NCBI RefSeq assembly: GCF_027497215.1
Contig: NZ_CP114904.1
Location: 930,001 to 994,000, forward strand
Reading direction: 5' to 3'
Source: Micromonospora sp. WMMD812
Lineage (GTDB): Bacteria > Actinomycetota > Actinomycetes > Mycobacteriales > Micromonosporaceae
Length of the DNA: 64,000 bases
Each line of letters starts with the position of its first letter. Within the stretch, counting starts at the first letter, position 1. The position numbers and the translations under genes are program-made. This document shows positions 33,514 to 41,101 of this stretch, piece after piece. The notes beneath the pieces are model-generated. The model did no database searches and had not been told where the DNA came from. It saw only the letters and a list, made by a program, of their open reading frames with translations.

Positions 33514-33924
33514 TCAGCGCGCCTGACCGGTCAGGTCGGTGAGCAGGGCGAGAACGCGGTCCCGGATCTCGTCGCGGACCTCGCGGACGACGTCGATGGG
33601 CTGTCCGGCGGGATCGGTGAGCTTCCAGTCCTCGTACCGCTTGCCCGGGAAGACCGGGCAGGCGTCGCCGCAGCCCATGGTGACGATGACGTCGCTGGCC
33701 TCGGCGGCGTCCCAGGTGAGCCGGGTGGGTGTCGCGGCCGTGATGTCGATGCCGACCTCGCGCATGGCCTCCACGGCCGTGGGGTTGATCCGGTCGCCTG
33801 GTTCGCTGCCGGCCGAGCGGACCTCGACGGTGTCACCGGCGAGCTGGCGCAGCCAGCCGGCGGCCATCTGCGAACGGCCGGCGTTGTGGACGCAGACGAA
33901 CAGGACGCTGGGCTTGTCGCTCAT
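33514..33924 (-). CDS. arsC: thioredoxin-coupled arsenate reductase
   Basis: 136 residues from ATG 33924. Low-molecular-weight phosphatase-like loop C11-VHNAG-R17-S, the cysteine pair C85 and C89 in MGCGDACPVFPG, and the general-acid D104 in LTDPAG identify the thioredoxin-dependent ArsC family (like S. aureus ArsC). It reduces arsenate to arsenite in the cytosol. The start overlaps the stop of the aquaporin gene by 4 bases; together with arsR they form one unit. Arsenite leaves the cell via the aquaporin (inference). Confidence 0.93.
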   Translation of the reverse strand: MSDKPSVLFVCVHNAGRSQMAAGWLRQLAGDTVEVRSAGSEPGDRINPTAVEAMREVGIDITAATPTRLTWDAAEASDVIVTMGCGDACPVFPGKRYEDWKLTDPAGQPIDVVREVRDEIRDRVLALLTDLTGQAR

Positions 33925-34658
33925 CGCGCTTCGGTCTCCTTGGTGAGTGGGGGTACGAGGACCACGTCGGCGGCGTTTCCGGCCTGGGGGTACCAGGCGG
34001 CGAGCGCGGCGACGGCGACCAGGCCGCCGACGAACTGGGCGACCACGAAGGCAGGCAGCGAGGTGGGGGCGATGCCGGCGAAGGTGTCGGTGAAGGCCCG
34101 GCCGATGGTGACGGCGGGGTTGGCGAACGAGGTGGACGAGGTGAACCAGTAGGCGGCGCCGATGTACGCGCCCACCGCGGCCGGCGTGGCGGTCGCCCGG
34201 CCGCTGCGGGCGAGGGCGAAGATCAGGACGATCAGGCCGGCGGTGGCCACGACCTCGGCCAGCCACAGGTTCCCGCCCGTGCGGTGAGTCTGTGACCACG
34301 CGACCGCGGGCAGGTCGAACATGAGGTTGGCCAGGACGGCCCCGGCCGCCGCACCCGCCACCTGCGCGGCGGTGTAGCCGACGAGGTCCCGCGTGGTCAG
34401 CCCGGTGCCGGCGCGCCGGCCGAGCCACCAGTCGACGGCCGAGACGACGGGGTTGAAATGCGCCCCGGACACCGGCCCGAACGTCAGGATCAGCGCGCCC
34501 AGCGCGAAGGCGGTGGCGACCGAGTTCTCCAGGAGTTGGAGCCCGACGTCGCCGGGGGAGAGCCGGGCCGCGGCGATCCCGGAGCCGACGACGGCGGCGA
34601 CCAGCACGGCGGTGCCGGCGAACTCCGCCGAGGCGCGGCGCGTCAGCGTGTGGTTCAC
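33921..34658 (-). CDS. aquaporin-family arsenite channel (AqpS-like)
   Basis: 245 residues from GTG 34658, overlapping the arsR stop (GTGA). The MIP fold is clear: six helices and two half-helices with N69-P-V (HFNPVVSAVDWWLG) and N180-P-A (SFANPAVTIGRAF). The first NPA box is thus NPV. In arsR-aqpS-arsC operons (established in Sinorhizobium) such channels replace ArsB and let arsenite flow out down its gradient after ArsC acts. No ArsB or Acr3 pump is found in this cluster, which fits that role. Substrate is inferred from operon position. Confidence 0.9.
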   Translation of the reverse strand: MNHTLTRRASAEFAGTAVLVAAVVGSGIAAARLSPGDVGLQLLENSVATAFALGALILTFGPVSGAHFNPVVSAVDWWLGRRAGTGLTTRDLVGYTAAQVAGAAAGAVLANLMFDLPAVAWSQTHRTGGNLWLAEVVATAGLIVLIFALARSGRATATPAAVGAYIGAAYWFTSSTSFANPAVTIGRAFTDTFAGIAPTSLPAFVVAQFVGGLVAVAALAAWYPQAGNAADVVLVPPLTKETEAR

Positions 34659-35026
34659 GCCGTCGTGGGGGTGGTGGTGGCGGGCAGATCCAGCAGCGCG
34701 CCGAGCTGGCGGAACGCCTCCGGCCGGACCCGGTACCACACCCACGTGCCGCGACGCTCGGAGTCGACGAGGCCAGCCTCCCGCAGCACCTTCAGGTGGT
34801 GGGAGATGGTCGGCCCGGACAGGTCGAACGCGGGTGTCAGGTCGCAGACGCACATCTCGGGGACCGAGGCGATCATCGACATCAGTCGCAGCCGGACCGG
34901 GTCGCCGAGGGCCTTGAACATCGGCGCGATCACCGACGCCTGATCCGGGTCCATCGGGCGGACCGCCAGCGGGGAGCAGCACGCCACCGCTCGGGAGTCC
35001 ACGACGGGGAGGGTCTGTTTCGACAT
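34655..35026 (-). CDS. arsR: arsenic-responsive ArsR repressor
   Basis: 123 residues from ATG 35026. Winged helix: MFKALGDPVRLRLMSMIASVPEMCVCDLTPAFDLSGPTISHHLKVLREAGLVDSERRGTWVWYRV. The alpha-3 site carries E-M-C59-V-C61-DL, and an N-terminal extension has C16-C17, so three to four thiols could bind As(III). The extension and the CxC helix are typical of actinobacterial ArsR. It probably represses its own operon and the divergent arsI from sites at 35015-35089. Overlaps the aquaporin gene by 4 bases. Confidence 0.93.
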   Translation of the reverse strand: MSKQTLPVVDSRAVACCSPLAVRPMDPDQASVIAPMFKALGDPVRLRLMSMIASVPEMCVCDLTPAFDLSGPTISHHLKVLREAGLVDSERRGTWVWYRVRPEAFRQLGALLDLPATTTPTTA

Positions 35027-35097
35027 TCCTCTAGCTTGACAGATGTCGAAACAGTGGACAACAGTGGAGGTTGCTTCGATAATCATCGAGACAGGAG
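35015..35097. promoter_or_regulatory. ars divergent promoter region with ArsR-like dyads
   Basis: Three elements: an 11-base perfect inverted repeat CTGTTTCGACA (35015-35025) / TGTCGAAACAG (35044-35054), an arsI promoter TGGACA (35055-35060) 17 bases before GATAAT (35078-35083), and a smaller dyad TCGAT-AATC-ATCGA (35076-35089) overlying that -10 box. The first dyad reaches into the arsR start, so repression of arsR could act there. AGGAG before ATG 35105 is the arsI ribosome site. The palindrome over the -10 fits an ArsR operator (inference). Confidence 0.65.
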
Positions 35098-35104
35098 AAG
35101 CGTC

Positions 35105-35578
35105 ATGTCCCGTGTCCAGCTGGCCCTGCGTGTGTCCGACCTCGAGGGCTCGGTCGCCTTCTACACCAAGCTGTTCGGCGTCGACCCGGCCAAGCGCCGG
35201 CCCGGCTACGCCAACTTCGCCATCGAGAACCCTCCGCTCAAGCTCGTCCTGATCGAGGGCGAGCCCGCCCAGCCGACCGTGCTGGACCACCTGGGTGTCG
35301 AGGTGCTCAGCAGTGCCGATGTCGACGCCGCCACCACGCGCCTCACCGACGCCGGTCTGATCACCCTGGAGGAGAGCGACACCGAGTGCTGCTACGCCCT
35401 CCAGGACAAGGTCTGGGTGCGGGGGCCGGGCAACGAGCCGTGGGAGGTCTACACGGTCAAGGCCGACTCCGACACCCTCGCCAAGTCGACCGAGGGTGCG
35501 TGCCGCTGCGGCGACCCGACCGACGCCGAGGCGGAGAAGGAACCGGCAGCCGGTGGAGCCGCCGCACGCTGCTGCTGA
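35105..35578 (+). CDS. arsI: ArsI C-As lyase (VOC superfamily dioxygenase)
   Basis: 157 residues from ATG 35105. VOC fold with SRVQLALRVSDLEGSVAFYTKLFGVDPAKRRPGYANFAI. The vicinal cysteine pair C95-C96 in ECCYALQDKVWV that marks ArsI is present, and the metal ligands fit Q5, H62 (DHLGV) and E114 (PWEVYTV), spaced as in the structural enzyme TcArsI (from memory). ArsI cleaves the C-As bond of trivalent methyl- and phenylarsenicals using Fe(II) and O2. The C-terminal tail adds ACRCGD and a terminal CC, extra thiols. It is divergent from arsR and likely co-induced. Confidence 0.92.
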   Translation: MSRVQLALRVSDLEGSVAFYTKLFGVDPAKRRPGYANFAIENPPLKLVLIEGEPAQPTVLDHLGVEVLSSADVDAATTRLTDAGLITLEESDTECCYALQDKVWVRGPGNEPWEVYTVKADSDTLAKSTEGACRCGDPTDAEAEKEPAAGGAAARCC

Positions 35579-35618
35579 CCGGGCCACGTGCGCGCCGGTC
35601 GCGGACCGCCGGCCGGCG

Positions 35619-35644
35619 CGCCCGTCCGGCACGCCGGACGGGCG
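35619..35644. terminator. perfect GC-rich hairpin after arsI
   Basis: CGCCCGTCCGGC (35619-35630) and GCCGGACGGGCG (35633-35644) are exact reverse complements with two bases between, so a stem of about 11 pairs with a 4-base loop forms. It starts 40 bases after the arsI stop and probably ends the transcript; no T-run follows. Confidence 0.65.
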
Positions 35645-35779
35645 GGGACCGCGCGGCGATGTGAGCTGGGTTACCTCTCGGCGCGCCGGGAATGAGCTCC
35701 GCCGGCGGGGGTTGGTGCCAGGTGTGATCGTTGCATCCTCCCCTGCCGATACTCACCCGTACGAGCCGGAGACGGCCCG

Positions 35780-37060
35780 ATGACCGCCACCGCCGAAACG
35801 ACCGAGGCGCCGACGTCCGTGATGCCCGGCGACCTGATGAGCCCCCGACAGCGGTGGCGACTCGTCCTCGTGCTCGGTTCGCTGATCGCGATCGGGCCGC
35901 TGACCATCGACATGTACCTGCCGTCGCTGCCGGCCATCGCCACCGACCTCCACACGACGTCGGCGGCCGTCCAGTTGACGCTCACCGGCACGCTCGCCGG
36001 GCTCGCCTTCGGTCAGTTGCTGATCGGCCCGCTCTCCGACGCGGTGGGCCGGCGTACGCCGTTGCTCGCCGGCATGGCGCTGCACATCGTGGCGTCGGTG
36101 CTCTGCGTCGTCGCGCCGACCATCGGCCTGGTCGGGGCGCTGCGGGTGCTCCAGGGGCTGGGCGTCGCCGCCGCCTCGGTGGTGGCGATGGCGGTCGTCC
36201 GGGACCTGTTCGACGGCGCCGCGTTCGCCAAGCTGTTCTCCCGCCTGATGCTGGTGATGGGCATGGCGCCGATCCTCGCTCCCACCCTCGGCAGCCTGCT
36301 GCTGCGCTGGTCGGCCTGGCGGGGCGTGTTCGTGGCCCTCGCCGTGCTCGGCCTGGCGCTGCTGGCCGTCGCGGCGCTCGGCCTCCGGGAGACCCTGCCA
36401 CCGGCGCGGCGGCGACGCGGTGGCGTCGCCGCGACCGTGCGCGTCTACGGCGGGCTGCTGCGCGATCGCACCTTCGTCGGGCTCATCCTGGTCGCCGGCC
36501 TGGCCATGGCGGCCCTCTTCTCGTACGTGTCCGGCTCGTCGTTCGTCTTCCAGGAGCAGTACGGCCTCGACGAGCAGGAGTTCGGGCTGGCCTTCGGCGC
36601 CGGCGCGGTCGGCCTGATCACCGCCACCCAGCTGAACGTCCGACTGCTGCAGCGGTACTCACCGCAGCGGATCCTCGTCGCCGCGCTGGGCGCGGGCACC
36701 GCCGCCGGGTTCGCCCTGCTGGTGTTCGCCGCCACCGGGCGCGGTGGCCTCGCGGCCGTGCTGGTGTCGCTGTGGGCCGTACTCGCCGCGTGCGGGCTGG
36801 CCCTGCCGAACGCGCCCGCCCTGGCGCTGTCCCGCCACGGCGAGTCGGCCGGCACCGCGGCCGCCCTGCTCGGCGCGGTGCAGTTCGCCGTCGGCGCGCT
36901 GGCCGCGCCTCTGGTGGGCGTGCTCGGCACCGGCAGCGTGGGGATGGCCGTGGTGGTGGCCGGCGGGATGGCGGCGGCGACGCTCGTCCTGCTCGTGGTC
37001 GTCCGACCCGCCCGGCTCGGGGACCTCGAGCCGGGCGCGGTGGCGGTGGCCGCGCACTGA
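35780..37060 (+). CDS. Bcr/CflA-family multidrug MFS transporter
   Basis: 426 residues from ATG 35780, twelve membrane helices. Family marks: LTIDMYLPSLPAIATDLHTTSAAVQLTLTGTLAGLAFGQLLIGPLSDAVGRRTPLLAGMALHIVASVLCVVAP (motif A in GPLSDAVGRRTPL) and QGLGVAAASVVAMAVVRDLFDG. Such proteins expel drugs such as chloramphenicol or bicyclomycin by proton antiport; substrate cannot be told. It is a single gene with a hairpin of arsI before it and a convergent phosphoesterase gene after. Confidence 0.92.
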   Translation: MTATAETTEAPTSVMPGDLMSPRQRWRLVLVLGSLIAIGPLTIDMYLPSLPAIATDLHTTSAAVQLTLTGTLAGLAFGQLLIGPLSDAVGRRTPLLAGMALHIVASVLCVVAPTIGLVGALRVLQGLGVAAASVVAMAVVRDLFDGAAFAKLFSRLMLVMGMAPILAPTLGSLLLRWSAWRGVFVALAVLGLALLAVAALGLRETLPPARRRRGGVAATVRVYGGLLRDRTFVGLILVAGLAMAALFSYVSGSSFVFQEQYGLDEQEFGLAFGAGAVGLITATQLNVRLLQRYSPQRILVAALGAGTAAGFALLVFAATGRGGLAAVLVSLWAVLAACGLALPNAPALALSRHGESAGTAAALLGAVQFAVGALAAPLVGVLGTGSVGMAVVVAGGMAAATLVLLVVVRPARLGDLEPGAVAVAAH

Positions 37061-37115
37061 CGCCGAACCGTTGCCGGCGGGGTGCGAGCTCCCCACCGGC
37101 ACCGGTTCGTCAGCG

Positions 37116-38492
37116 TCAGTGGCAGGAGCCGGTGCCGCTGTCGTTGTACGACTGCCCGGCCACCGGCACGAACTGCCAGTCGTAGCTGCCGGAGTGCAGG
37201 GTGAACTTCAGGACCCCGTACGCGGAGCTGTTGCGCGCCTCGCTGTTGGGCTGGATGGTGCCGAAGCCGTAGTGGCTCGCACCGCCCATCCCGGCGACGA
37301 AGCTGCGCAGGCCCCGGCCGGTGTCCAGGCCACCGTTCGGGTTCATCGGGCCGAACCGCTCGTAGACGTGGTTGTGACCCCACACGACGACGTCGGCGTT
37401 GTGGTCGTAGAGCGCCTGGTAGAGCGGGCGCGTCGAGGTCGACGGCGCGTGGTTGGAGCTCGACGTGAACAGCGGGTGGTGCCAGTACGCCAGCGTGCAC
37501 GGCTTCGTGCTGGCCGCCAGGTCGGACCGGAGCCACTGCTCCTGCGCCGACCCGGCGGACATGCTGATGTTCGAGTTCAACGACACGATGTGCCAGTTGC
37601 CGAGGTCGTAGGAGTAGTAGCCCCGGCCGCTCGGGCCGGCCTGCATCCCGAAGTAGTTGTAGTACGGGGTCGCGCCCGAGGTGTTGTAGTCGTGGTTGCC
37701 CGGCGACGGGCGGGTGCGCGACTTGTGCCGGCCCCAGGTCGGCGCGTAGTAGCTGGTGAACTCGGACGCCGTGCCGTTGTTGTAGACGTTGTCGCCGGTG
37801 GTGAACACCGTGCCGGGGATGGTGTCGAGCAGCGCCGCGGTCGCGGTGTCGCCCGAGCCGGAGTTGGCGATGTCGCCGGCGCCGACGAGCACCGGGTCGC
37901 CGGACGGCGGCGGCGTGGTGCCGGTCGTGATGACCAGCTGCGGAGCGTCGGCGCCGCTCTCCCGCGAGTCGTAGTAGGCGCCGTCGCTGTTGGCGGAGGT
38001 CGCGCCGAAGCTGACGGCGCCGTTCCCGGTGACCCGGGAGGTGACGTCGACTTCGTACCAGCCGTTGGCGGTGACCGAGCCGATCGAGCCCAGCGTGGCG
38101 CCGTCGATGGCCGGCTGGTTGTTCCAGGTCGTGCCGGTCTCCGACCAGGTCGTGTTGGACATCGCCTTGAACGTGCCGCCGTTGCTGCTGCCGCTGTTGC
38201 CGCTGATCGTGCGCAGCCGCAGCTTGGCGCTGGTGACCGTGCCGCTGACCCCGCTCACGCTGAAGCGCAGGAACGTCCGCCGGACCGGCGAGTTGTCGAC
38301 CACGATCTGCGTCGACGTGCCGTAGTTGGTGGACGCGGTGTCGCTCTGGACGTACGTGTCGGCGGCCGGCGTGAACGTGAGTGTCGCCGCCGAGGCCGAG
38401 GTCGCGCCGGTCACGACGATCGCGGCGGTGGCGGCGACCAGCACCGCGACCGCCCCGATCGTCACCGGCGGGCGGAGGAGTCGATTGCCCAT
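37116..38492 (-). CDS. secreted metallophosphoesterase with N-terminal DNRLRE domain
   Basis: 458 residues. Signal peptide (RPPVTIGAVAVLVAATAAIVVTGATSASA). Residues about 36-190 are a DNRLRE-type carbohydrate-binding-like domain (TLTFTPAADTYVQSDTASTNYGTSTQIVVDNSPVRRTFLRFSV, ADAPQLVITTGT). Residues about 200-455 are a metallophosphoesterase with GDIANSG, FTTGDNVY, SPGNHDYN, YWHHPLF and WGHNHVYERFGP metal motifs. Purple-acid-phosphatase-like enzymes of this form cleave phosphomonoesters or diesters outside the cell. Start ATG 38492, divergent from an MFS gene. Confidence 0.92.
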   Translation of the reverse strand: MGNRLLRPPVTIGAVAVLVAATAAIVVTGATSASAATLTFTPAADTYVQSDTASTNYGTSTQIVVDNSPVRRTFLRFSVSGVSGTVTSAKLRLRTISGNSGSSNGGTFKAMSNTTWSETGTTWNNQPAIDGATLGSIGSVTANGWYEVDVTSRVTGNGAVSFGATSANSDGAYYDSRESGADAPQLVITTGTTPPPSGDPVLVGAGDIANSGSGDTATAALLDTIPGTVFTTGDNVYNNGTASEFTSYYAPTWGRHKSRTRPSPGNHDYNTSGATPYYNYFGMQAGPSGRGYYSYDLGNWHIVSLNSNISMSAGSAQEQWLRSDLAASTKPCTLAYWHHPLFTSSSNHAPSTSTRPLYQALYDHNADVVVWGHNHVYERFGPMNPNGGLDTGRGLRSFVAGMGGASHYGFGTIQPNSEARNSSAYGVLKFTLHSGSYDWQFVPVAGQSYNDSGTGSCH

Positions 38493-38681
38493 TCAGGAAC
38501 CCTTCTCTGGCGTGCGTGTAGAGAGCGTTCGGAATGTAGGAAGGTCGATGGACCGGCGGGAGGCCGCGGGGTGAACAGCCCGTCCGCGCAGGGAAACACA
38601 TCGATGTTGTCGAGGTGTTCACCGGGTGCACGCCCGGCCGGCACGCGCGGTGCGTTGTCCCGCGTCCGGAGGGGACGGACG

Positions 38682-40049
38682 ATGGCTGACCGTCGGCGCC
38701 GAGCGGTGAGCGCCAACGCACCGACCGCCAGCCGCCGACCGAAGAGGATGCCCGTGTACCTGTCGACCGTCACCCGACCGGAGACCGCACCGCCCGGTCC
38801 CGCGCCCGGCCGCACCCGACGCCGGCTCGCCCTGGTCAGCGGCAACGTCGTCGCCCTCGGCACGGTCAGCCTGATCACCGACGTCTCGGCCGAGATGGTC
38901 ACCGCGGTACTGCCGCTCTACCTGGTGCTCGGCCTGCAACTCAGCCCGCTGGCCTTCGGGGTGATCGACGGCGTCTACACCGGCGCGACCGCCCTGCTGC
39001 GGGTCGTCGGCGGGTTCCTCGCCGACCGGTTCCGGCGGCGGAAACTGGTCGCCGGTGTCGGCTACGCGCTCTCCGCCGTCGCCAAGCTCGGCCTGCTGCT
39101 CGCCGGCCGCTCGGTGCCGGCGATCGGGGCCGTGATCGCGGTCGACCGGCTCGGCAAGGGCGTGCGCAGCGCGCCCCGCGACGCGCTCATCACCCTGTCC
39201 ACGCCGCCCCAGTCGCTGGGCCGGGCGTTCGGGGTGCACCGCATGATGGACAGCGTCGGCGCGTTCCTCGGCCCGCTGGTGGCGATCGCGGTCCTGGCGG
39301 CCGTCGGCGAGTCGTACGACGCGGTGTTCGTGGCGAGCTTCTGCATCGCCGCGCTCGGCGTCGTCGTGCTCGTGCTGTTCGTGCGGGAGCGCCCCACCGG
39401 CCCGAGGCCTGGTGGCCCCGGTGACGCGGAGGAACGGAAGGTCTCCGTCCGCGAGGCGCTCGGCCTGCTGCGCGACCGGCCGGCCCGCCGGCTCGTGCTG
39501 GCCGCCGGACTGCTCGGGCTGGCGACCATCGGCGACGGCTTCGTCTACCTGCTGCTGCAACGCCGGGAGGACCTGAGTCTCACGTGGTTTCCGCTGCTCG
39601 CGGTCGGGACCAGCCTGGCGTACCTGGTGCTCGCCACCCCGATCGGCCTGCTCGCCGACCGGATCGGGCGGCTGCCGGTGGTGGTCGGCGGGTACGTGGC
39701 GCTCGGCGCGACCTACCTGCTGCTGGCCGGCCCGGTCGGCGGCTGGCCGCTGCTGGTCCTGGCGCTCGCCCTGTACGGCCTGTTCTACGCGGCCACCGAC
39801 GGCGTGCTCATCGCGCTCGCCGGGCCAGTCCTGCCACCCCGGCTGCGGACGACGGGTATCGCGCTCGTCCAGACCGGGCAGGCGCTGGCCTACCTCGTGT
39901 CGTCGGTCCTGTTCGGGCTCGCCTGGCAGGCGTGGGGCCCGCAGACCGCGATCCGGGTCGCGGCGGCGGCCGTCGCCGGGATCCTGCTCGTCACCCTGCT
40001 CCTGCTGGCCCGTGGCCGGCGCGTCGTCACCGGGAAGGTGTCCTCATGA
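38682..40049 (+). CDS. MFS transporter
   Basis: 455 residues from ATG 38682, with GGAGGGG seven bases upstream; an internal ATG at 38749 is an alternative start after a basic leader. Twelve membrane helices; MFS motif A FLADRFRRRKLV in loop 2-3 and GLLADRIGRLPVV in loop 8-9, and RLGKGVRSAPRDALI and MDSVGAFLGPLVAI, a pattern of the UMF/actinobacterial drug-proton antiporter subset. Substrate unknown. It is translationally coupled by ATGA to a TolB-like gene, suggesting a linked surface or sensor function. Confidence 0.85.
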   Translation: MADRRRRAVSANAPTASRRPKRMPVYLSTVTRPETAPPGPAPGRTRRRLALVSGNVVALGTVSLITDVSAEMVTAVLPLYLVLGLQLSPLAFGVIDGVYTGATALLRVVGGFLADRFRRRKLVAGVGYALSAVAKLGLLLAGRSVPAIGAVIAVDRLGKGVRSAPRDALITLSTPPQSLGRAFGVHRMMDSVGAFLGPLVAIAVLAAVGESYDAVFVASFCIAALGVVVLVLFVRERPTGPRPGGPGDAEERKVSVREALGLLRDRPARRLVLAAGLLGLATIGDGFVYLLLQRREDLSLTWFPLLAVGTSLAYLVLATPIGLLADRIGRLPVVVGGYVALGATYLLLAGPVGGWPLLVLALALYGLFYAATDGVLIALAGPVLPPRLRTTGIALVQTGQALAYLVSSVLFGLAWQAWGPQTAIRVAAAAVAGILLVTLLLLARGRRVVTGKVSS

Positions 40050-41032
40050 CCGCGATGTCGAACCGGGCGAAGCTCGGCGTGGTGACGGCCGCCGCCGTCG
40101 TGCTGGGGGCCGTGGCGGCCGGGTACGCCGTCGCCGCCGGGCCGTCGTCGTCACCCTCGCCGGCGGTCGCCGCCGGCGAGGGCACGGTCACGCTGGATCC
40201 CGGGCCGCGCCTGCTGGCGATCACCGACCGGCACGTCTCCTCGGTCGCCGCCGCCGAGCCGTCCGGCCCGCGCACCGTGTCGACGAGGGAGTGCCTGCGG
40301 GTGTACGCCGCCGCCGGCACCGGCGTCTGCCTCGGGCCGAAGACGCCCTGGCAGTACCAGCTCGTCGTGCTCGACGGCGCGCTGGGCGCCACGCGCGCCG
40401 TCGACATCCCCGGCCTGCCCAACCGGGCCCGGGTCTCGGCGTCCGGTCGCATGGTCTCGTGGACGACGTTCGTCGGCGGGGACTCCTACACGACCAGCGG
40501 CTTCTCGACCCGCACCGGAGTCCTCGACACCCGTGGCGGCACGGCCGTCATGTCGCTGGAGGAGTTCGCGGTACGGCGCGACGGCCGGCCGTACCGCAAC
40601 GCCGACGTCAACTACTGGGGCGTCACGTTCGCCGTCGACGACAACCTCTTCTACGCGACCATGTCCACCGGCGGGAAGCGGTACCTGGTGCGGGGTGACT
40701 TCGCCGCCCGGACCGTCGAGACGGTGAAAGAGAACGTCGAGTGCCCGTCGCTGTCACCCGACGGCACCCGGCTCGCGTTCAAGGAGGCGATCGACGCCGA
40801 CCCGGCGAAGGGCTGGCGCCTGTCGGTGCTGGACCTCGCGACGATGCGGGTCACCGCGACGGCCGAGACCGCGAGCGTCGACGACCAGGCGGCGTGGCTG
40901 GACGGCGCGACACTGGCGTACACGCTGCGCCAGAGCGACGGCCGCCCCGACGTGTGGGCGGTGCCGGCGGACGGGTCCGGCAAGCCTCGGCTGCTGATCC
41001 CCGGCGCCGAGTCGCCGTCGCCGCTGACCTGA
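40046..41032 (+). CDS. TolB-like beta-propeller protein with N-terminal anchor
   Basis: 328 residues from ATG 40046 (4-base overlap with the MFS gene). An N-terminal hydrophobic helix (KLGVVTAAAVVLGAVAAGYAVAAG) is a signal or anchor. The remainder has TolB/WD40-like strands with periodic D/G turns (RVSASGRMVSWTTFVGG, NADVNYWGVTFAVDDNLFYATMSTGGKRYLVRG, ECPSLSPDGTRLAFKEAI, VDDQAAWLDGATLAYTLRQSDGRPDVWAVPADGSGKPRLLIPGAESPSPL). The role is unknown; membership of the same unit as an exporter suggests a cell-envelope job. Convergent with the class V aminotransferase gene. Confidence 0.82.
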   Translation: MTAMSNRAKLGVVTAAAVVLGAVAAGYAVAAGPSSSPSPAVAAGEGTVTLDPGPRLLAITDRHVSSVAAAEPSGPRTVSTRECLRVYAAAGTGVCLGPKTPWQYQLVVLDGALGATRAVDIPGLPNRARVSASGRMVSWTTFVGGDSYTTSGFSTRTGVLDTRGGTAVMSLEEFAVRRDGRPYRNADVNYWGVTFAVDDNLFYATMSTGGKRYLVRGDFAARTVETVKENVECPSLSPDGTRLAFKEAIDADPAKGWRLSVLDLATMRVTATAETASVDDQAAWLDGATLAYTLRQSDGRPDVWAVPADGSGKPRLLIPGAESPSPLT

Positions 41033-41101
41033 CGCCGGGCCGCGGCCACCGCGACCCTCGGCCGTCGCCCCGACCACCGGGACCCGCCTCCGTCCGGGCG
41101 G

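Noticed and set aside
34796..35104. upstream extension of the arsI frame
   Set aside because: It is antisense to arsR; ATG 35105 has AGGAG upstream and begins the VOC domain.
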